DNA of 64,000 nucleotides from Paramacrobiotus metropolitanus. Taxonomy: Eukaryota; Tardigrada; Eutardigrada; Parachela; Macrobiotidae. The stretch is taken from positions 124,001 through 188,000 of the forward strand of contig NW_026570250.1 of NCBI RefSeq assembly GCF_019649055.1, given 5' to 3'. Positions 56,258 to 64,000 of this stretch are shown one piece after another (the first letter of the stretch is position 1; the number at the start of each line of letters is the position of its first letter). The position numbers and the translations under genes are program-made. The notes under the pieces are model-generated. The model was not told the origin of the DNA and did no database searches. It saw only the letters and a program-made list of their open reading frames with translations.

Positions 56258-59200
56258 TCCGTTCGGATGACCACTTCACACACCATCAAAATACCATGCT
56301 GCGGAACCGGATGGGGCACACTGTGCAAGATTAGTGACAAAAAATACCACTTCCACAACGATTGCTGGCAGTTTTCTCTATAAATATCACTCATTTTGAC
56401 AAGTGATTTCTGAAATATGCAGTCTACTAATGGAACAGTGACCACAGTCAAGAATGAACTCCTAGTGGGAACCGTAAAAACAAAATACCCGACTATTGAA
56501 CTTCCGAAACGGTTTGAAACCGTTGCAAAGTGAAGGAAACACCAGTTCTGTACTGCATCAATAGCGCTGTCAAGCGTAACGTGTTTTCTAACGATAGCGC
56601 TCATAACTGCATAATATTCCCGGCACGCTACAATTCGCATTACAGTCTGTACTAACCACAATGCACTCTTACAATAGTAAATTTTTGGCAGTTTTTGACT
56701 ACTGAATGCGTGGTGAGCGTGATTTTTGCCTTATGAGGACTACATATGTACAACATTAGCTTTTTTGTTATACATTACAGAGATTACACAAGATTATGCG
56801 GCTAATCTGAAAGTCTGGGTAATTTTTCCGCTATGTCGGGACTTCAATCTTTCAGATGAGCTCAAAAATACCGCACTTTCACGTGGACTACGATACCAGC
56901 TCTGCAGGAATTTCTACTCTCTCTCTTTCAGCTTGTACAAGCTAGCGAACTGCGTTGCATTCGTTTTATTCTCTTGGATCGTTTATGCTCTCAAACTTTT
57001 CGTGCTATGCTAATACTAAAAATTTGGCGATCCATTACAAATTAAGGCGCACGGTGATATTTACCTAATCAAAGGTAAATAACAAAGTTGAGAAATAACC
57101 TTTAATAGTTTCAACTATGAAGTATAGATTTAAACACCGCATACAACTACCGTGTCTCAGTCATTCCCATCTAGAACAGAGTAAACTTAAAAACAAAAGC
57201 AACTAACAACAGAAACTAACAATTAGCAAACGAAGTCAGCCGACTCAGCTTTACACATGTATTCTAGTAATGTGTAAAATATGCATAGTGCATACATCTG
57301 CTAATGCACTTGTAAATCTTGCTATGGAAAGGCAATTTCGCCCAGGGAATGTACTGTGCGTTGTGGCTTCAGTAAAGTACTCATCGTCAGGGTAAATACA
57401 GCCATTAACAATCTTTTATCAGTAGTCGCATGCATTTACAGAGTACGCTGAACATGTCGGGCATTTCCTGACCATGGCGCCATTAACACTCGAAGAAAGC
57501 GAGTAAACAGTCATCATTTGGGAGGAAAATAATTACGATCATCCATGATATTCTACAGTACTTTCAGCCTAAGCGCATTTCGCATTTTTGATCTTTCAAA
57601 GCCGTATGTACCATAAATCAACGATCACAGTTAAGCTACCTATGCTTTGACGAGTAGATTTTGCACTGAGGAAATCAGAAATTAATTTAGGTTAATTAAA
57701 CAATTCAATCTTGCTGCGTTTATGCATAAGGCTACAACATACTGTACTGGTAACCGTACGAAAAGAATTCACACCTGACCAATGTTTACCCTGTGCGAAT
57801 TTGCCATATAGAACAGATCTAAAGTGCGAGCACGAGGACGGCTGTGTGTACATAAGATATAACGTTCCGAAATAAATGCGACAATCCCAATACAGCGTTC
57901 TACTGTACAGATTGTTACCATATGCACGCATGTGTGCTTTCTCAAGGCATACAATTGTGATTCCCGATTAGTTCCTTTCCTCTCTGTCTTGTAGAGGGAA
58001 ATTCGCAACCTGAAACCCCGGCGCTGCAATTGACACCGATTATCTCGATAGCGATCATGAACAAAACTGCGGGGAAAGGAAAAAGAGCAACTGAACAAGC
58101 ACGGCTCCGAAAATGCCTATTAAATTAGCGTCCAAGCGTTACTCGGCTACCTGACAAACGGTCAGTAAAAACATTTTGTCAACAGTCAGCGCTAGCAACT
58201 CCTGTATCCTCACAATAAAATACATATCACCCAGGTAAAATAAGGATACGTTCGATGGCTTCGTGATGCCCAAAGTGATGCGCAGACAGTCTCCGCCAAC
58301 CTTTTTTATCATTAAAGTACAGGCTTAAGATTAACCTACAAGGTGCCATTTCTCTACCTACAAGGTGCCCATATATTAATTTTCTTTTGAGTATCAGCAA
58401 AACTTATGGAATATCATTTTCAGCCATTAGGTTACAATAACACTACTGTATCATCTGTACGAATAATAATTTTTCATATTTTACGTGAAAATCGTATCAG
58501 CTGGATTACGGTTCCCCCCATAGTTCGCTCTTGACATATGATCCTCAAGAAATACATTGTCAAACCTGTTGCATGTCAAACACCGCTCAAGTAACTCAAT
58601 TATAACAGAAGGACGGTAGCTGGAGATCAGCGCAAGTTATTTGATGTAGCACTTCCGATTGTACAGTGCCTATCAAGGGCACGTAGACCCACGTGTTGAT
58701 GATTTATAAATGACCAAGACTTGTATCGATAAAAAATCAACGTAAAAATATTTCCTTATAAATTCATAAATACTACAACACAGTAATAACGGATATGCAA
58801 AGTGGGACTGTGGGATGCCACTCATATAGATATTAGCCGATAACGATGCAGGCGATGATAAGAGAAATATTATTGTCGTCCAAACCGATATAAAAGGCTA
58901 GAAGCATGCAGATAATGATTGTGGACATAAGGTAACTTCAAATTTACCTGGGTGTTTGCTTGGCTGGTAAATTTCCAAGCCAGAAATACGAAAGAAGCTT
59001 ACACTGCAATACTACCTATATAACCAGTAATAAGGTGGAAAGCTGAAGGAATTTCTACGCACCGGCACGGCAGCCGTAACGGCCAATCAAGCTGCAACAG
59101 GTAGAAAGATACAGCAGGTACCGTAAAGGCAGGTAGAGCCGTAGAGGCACTACAAAAGGTCGGCCGGGATTTCATAATTGGACTACTGGTCAGACACAGC

Positions 59201-62200
59201 ACCCGGTACCTGCGGCAGACCGTGCTTCGACGTACGTCTAGAGCACGTTTATAAGATACCGCTACTTTGTATCCAAATAATCCAAAGATACTGTACAGGT
59301 AGTGCAAACAGAAAAGATTTCACGAATAGTTCTTTAGTTGGCCACAGTCCACAGCGCAGATGCAAGTTATTCATTTCCTTATACACTCTTAATTTTATAC
59401 GCACGCGCCCATAACTGTAAAAATAAAACATGATGTACTGCGTACCAGACCAACCAGAAACTTGGGAATTTTTGTTTACCACTATCAAATACCGGGAAAT
59501 CTTTTCGACAAATCATTTCCATACAGAAATAATTCAAATCTGGTAACTTGCTTCAGTATTACGAGTACATCGAATCGCAAAAGGTTAACTTTGTTTTTCC
59601 ACAAAACTGCAAAAACAGATACGAACAAATAGAAAGTATAATGGCCAGTGCCAACGAGTTAAGAAAAATCGAACATGGGCAACCCAAAATATTATAATAT
59701 TTCAATTTCATTAATTCAGAAAACTGTACAATGTTTAAAAATTCCATATATCCAAAATAATTATCAGCGCGCATTTGTTAAACTGCTGCTAATATTATGC
59801 GAACAGAAGTAGATTTGTCCACTCAGTTATTCCGTATGTACTTCAATTACTTGTTAATTATAAATTCTACAAGTCCATCAAATCCGCGAATTCAAGTGGT
59901 GACGGGGGATAGAGTCGGGGTACGCGATGATTGATCTGACATGGCAAGTGTCAATACCGCACTAATTCACACAGGGGACTAACTTTAGTTAACTAATTTC
60001 CAAGCCCAGCAAAAAAAGACGCAGTACTTATTAACTCCAAGCGCCTCTTCTCCAATAAAATGTGACTACGTGGCGAAACGGATGGGTTGGAACGCTCACC
60101 ATAATGGCTTCTCCTTTCTCACTAACAGTCCCAGAACCATGACGCAGCCAAATCGGTACGGAAGATCAACGAATCGTCCAATTAAACTGAAGTTACGCTA
60201 CATAGCATCCAATTTCAGGTGCAGGGAATACCTCCATGGGGTACACCATTACTTACTTTGCATCCCAAATATTTGAACACCAATATACCTAGAAATTACT
60301 GTGTTCGACCGGCATCGTGGCGAGTCTCTTTTGGCAAAGATATACGAGCGGGAATAGACCAGCACCAAACAATCAGAGAAAGTGATGATCAAATTCTCAA
60401 GGCGATACCGTCAACGGTGCATACTTGCAGTTCCCTTGCGGTTTGAAAGTTACTTCATTTTCCGGTTTAAACACCATACAAAAAATAGGAATATACAATT
60501 AAATTTAAGGTACACCGGCAAAATAAATACTGCACGTTTAACGGTAAATTTGTTAAGTACTTAAATCTATCGCTCTTTACATTTCCGATAAGCTCACATC
60601 ACTACAGTTGCATCAATGTTTACGAAAAGAAATATACTTCTATAAAACTTTTTTCGAACTTCGTATGATACATTTTATCAAAATTTACATGAAAAGCTCA
60701 GTACTCGTTACCTACCCTAGCTGATTTACAAGTACAGTACTTGTTTCAAGTTGTTTGCCAGAATACCATAACTACCCGTAGCTATAATAATTATTGGTCT
60801 TTACATAAGCAAAAAATGGCTGTCATTCACATTTGAGCCTAATAACAGTAAGTGTAACCCGACCGCATACAATATAGAATCCACAAGCAATCGTTTCGAC
60901 TGTCCTCACTGATGGCACAAAAGGTGCACACCCTTTTGTACCTCTCACCGCATATGTGAACTTTTGGGCAAAATACAGATATAAATAAATAAAGTTTTAT
61001 CACACTATTTGAATCTGCTATACCGGCTACGGCCTATTGATTATGGCCCAACATCGCGCTTTTTTAAGTGAGATAGACTGCAAAAAGCCTTAAGCGCTAT
61101 TCCTTCTTATGGACGATCGATATCGAGCAAACCCACTGAATGTACATTATTCAAAAAGATCGACGACAACTATACTAAAATACACTGCGCTGTTTCCATT
61201 ACGGCTGAAAAATTACTATCTGTAAACGCTCTGCTTGAACAGAATCTGGATATTCATCTTTTTCTGACGCAAGCGTAAAGGAAGGGTCTTGTTCCGGATG
61301 TTGTAAACTGAATTGTCGGTTAAAGATATATGGGCTATTCGAAAGGCAAGACTTCATCAAGTTCCTACTGAAATTGAGAAATACTGCTGACTGCGAACTC
61401 ACGAGTGAGAACTGAGAAGTACGGCTGCCGCCGCTATGTCACACTAACGTAAAATGCAGCATTTGTTTGAAAACATGCATGCAGGGATGACACTGACATC
61501 TGCGCATAATTTCATAGTAACTATTTCAATGTGTAACATAGTGTTTTCAATGTACGATCTTCCACATGCGAAAAACAGTTCGGTATTCCCAACTGCAAAT
61601 AACAGAATTCTGTATTGTCGATGGCATATTATAATATACAAGGTCAATTTCATACAGCAATGAAAGAACCATCTGTGGTTCCGCGTCCCGACCGAATCAA
61701 TGCATGTAGCACTGCCAAAGTTTCCAAAAACATATTGGATATATTTGCACAACCAAACCCAACAGACAACACCCATAAAACAAAATCAATTCATTTTCCA
61801 CGTTTTGTCAACAAGAAAGACGTAAACGTCAACCACAACCAGTCTCTTGTTGCCAAGCGCCATCGTGCCAGGACGTCATAAATGTGCCGAAAATTTCCGG
61901 AACTGTTTTACACCATGCCGGCAATAAAACTGATACCTCTGTAGTCTATCCTTCATTCTGTATATCGACGGCATTATGGCGGTAACTTCGTTACAAAAGT
62001 TATTACCTAAATTCAAAAAGTGTATTTTTCCAGAAGCTATTACTTAGCTGCCCACAGTGCCCACAAATGAAGCAGCCCAAAAACATTTATGAACTATAAA
62101 AGCAATACCACGATGTAAAGATACGCCATGGTATATCCTTTGCTCCGTGGCAATACCATAGAGAACAATTAAACTTCTCGTTATAGTACTCTATGGTAAT

Positions 62201-64000
62201 GTTATACCATAGTGGAAATATATATCGACGTAAAACGTCCACCCCATCAAACAAAACTACTAGAAATGCTGGAAATCTAAAAAAAAACTTCCGAAAAAAC
62301 TGCAAATTATTGCTCAGTCTTCGCCCACTACAACAGGTTACAATCCATCCGCTGCTTCATTTTTTTACATACGACTTACGAGTATCCATTCAGGACCAGT
62401 ATAAACCAGTGGCGGATCTACGTATATAAGTTTAGTTTAGTTTTACAACATATAATAATAACGCGATGTTGTTTAAAGACGCTGCCATGGTATAAAATTT
62501 GCGGACTAACGTTAACTGTTGCGCATTATTATTATAGCCAGAGGCTCAGAGCAAGTCCACCCTTTCCACCCTGGCCAGAGTTTCAGTTAGCCGATCCATA
62601 TTCACGCCTCTAAAATAATACTATATGCAGTCAGTACCGCGATAACTACGATAAGCCGGCCACAAAGATTACAAAAAATGTAGCGAAATAATTTTAGCGC
62701 TAGTATATTTGCACATTAAAATTTTATAACAATCACAATAATAACAAAGGCTGTTAAATAAGTTCCACCATAAAGAAAAGCATGTTTCTGCAGCGCTAAT
62801 ACTTGCTATCGTAAAACTGGTTCTAAATCTAAAACAGGCTTTTTTGTTTCCTTCTAATAAGACCATTTTTCCATCGGGAAACAGCTTCGTGACTCAAAAA
62901 TTAGTTGATCAAAATGCGCAATACCAGTACATAAATTCAGGCGACAAATTGAAGTTGAGTTTTACTTATCTAATTCCGCACTGGAGAGCCATGCGCTTTT
63001 GCAACACTCAATTAAAAATATGATGTGACCAAGAGGGACAGGACAGCACTAGCAGTGGCTCCGGTTCTATGATAAATAAATACCCAAAATCAACCACTAC
63101 ATAATACGTAACTTCTCGCGAAAGATTCACGCCACATCTAAAAGCAATTTACTTTGCATAATCTTGCACTTGCTATTTGAAAGCACCACTAGAAAATCAC
63201 TCTCTTTAAAAAACGATACCATTAACAATTTTTGTGACAGTAGTTCCTGTTAAGTATCAGGCGGATTCTGGGTGTGGCCCACATACCGGCACCGTTTGTG
63301 GTCGCCTCTGCCAACTTAGAGCTTACGCTTTTTTAATTTTCTGTAGCTGTTTAGCGCTTTCAATCTGGAACAGTATGTACAATACAAACAAATTCCCAAA
63401 TAGAATCGAACATCCAAGCATACGCTGAATGCAAATACTGACCGCCAAGATTTGGACGTTTTATTGCTTACGCTTTAATACACCAGTCTTGCAGCTTGTG
63501 CAACGCTATAAACTTTATACGAGTCTTTTATTTTCCCTATACAAACAAGTGACAAAAATACCTTTGTTCAACCAGATAAATTATCTTGCACCTTTCTGTT
63601 CGCGCAGCTGGTCAAGTGATGTAAACCAGCGCGTGGAATTCACGCAGTGGTCATTTTTCCCATGTACATGTACCGCGCATAGACAAGCGTATACGCTAAG
63701 CGGCAAGAATTGTGGCCTGTCTGCCAAAATTTTGAGGAGTTGGTTACTGCGCCAACTACAACTGGAAGGGGCCAGTCGGCAACTGCACTGCACTACACCA
63801 CACTGACCAAATCCAAATCGGCGCCTACAGGCATCTCTTAGGAAAATCTATTCCAGTCTCATATTTCTCATGACAAGACAAAGATATGGATGCAGCCATC
63901 CTTGTATGCCGAGCAGCAAATAACAGATTACAGTCAAGATTGAATTCCACCAGATTAAACGGCTAATTTGTAGACATACTAATTAGGCACCTTGCTGACC
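56258..64000. other. Upstream of EGFR to window end; no gene recognised
   Basis: About 7.7 kb of AT-rich DNA. The part next to 56257 presumably holds the EGFR promoter and 5' UTR. Frames such as 56254-56661 (minus), 58999-59307 (minus) and 63429-63806 (plus) are open but show no family signature. Some small repeats occur (58334-58369; a CTATGGTA/TACCATAG inverted pair near 62190-62212). Nothing else can be supported. Confidence 0.5.
58334..58369. repeat. Pair of 14-bp direct repeats
   Basis: ACCTACAAGGTGCC occurs at 58334 and again at 58356, 22 bases apart. It is a local duplication with no evident function. Confidence 0.6.

Noticed and set aside
56254-56661. 135-codon minus-strand frame just upstream of the EGFR start
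   Set aside because: It is in a different frame from the signal-peptide exon and shows no family signature; it is probably 5' UTR or promoter sequence.

Overview
The window is animal nuclear DNA, not prokaryotic. It carries five complete multi-exon protein-coding genes with GT-AG introns and one more whose 3' end lies near the left edge. They are separated by AT-rich non-coding DNA. I rebuilt each coding sequence by hand from splice sites and protein-family knowledge, and the codon phase closes at every junction. The gene set (epsinR/Clint1, peroxiredoxin-4, PP2A-B56, MEF2, Rbfox, EGFR), the EGFR with an extra cysteine-rich block before the membrane, and the compact introns suggest an invertebrate. 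A protostome such as an arthropod or tardigrade fits, but the species cannot be fixed from the sequence.

Layout: Clint1/epsinR-like (minus, 68-2529); an eroded reverse-transcriptase-type element (3241-3965) and a long hairpin (4623-4714); ER peroxiredoxin-4 (plus, 6141-8048); PP2A B56-epsilon-like subunit (minus, 9598-13008); about 11 kb without coding exons that includes a GC-rich block near 15.6-16.6 kb, perhaps the MEF2 promoter; MEF2 (plus, 23929-27960); a gene-free stretch with a hAT-like terminus near 30.6 kb; Rbfox (plus, 34489-40030), followed by a near-perfect tandem copy of its last two exons (41463-43413); EGFR (minus, 48935-56257); then 7.7 kb with no recognisable gene.

The genes do not form an operon or pathway. 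They are unrelated housekeeping (vesicle traffic, ER redox, phosphatase targeting) and developmental genes (MEF2, Rbfox, EGFR). MEF2 and Rbfox are neighbours on the same strand, and both are known muscle and neuron regulators in other animals.

The best leads are two. First, the Rbfox gene keeps a 54-93-61 nt exon series across its RRM, with a Rbfox binding site (TGCATG) at the 3' splice site of the 93-nt exon and a GCATG just inside its 5' splice site, as expected for autoregulated skipping. Second, the 1.95-kb terminal duplication has copies that appear to differ only by four one-base homopolymer deletions, which points to an assembly artefact or a very recent event.
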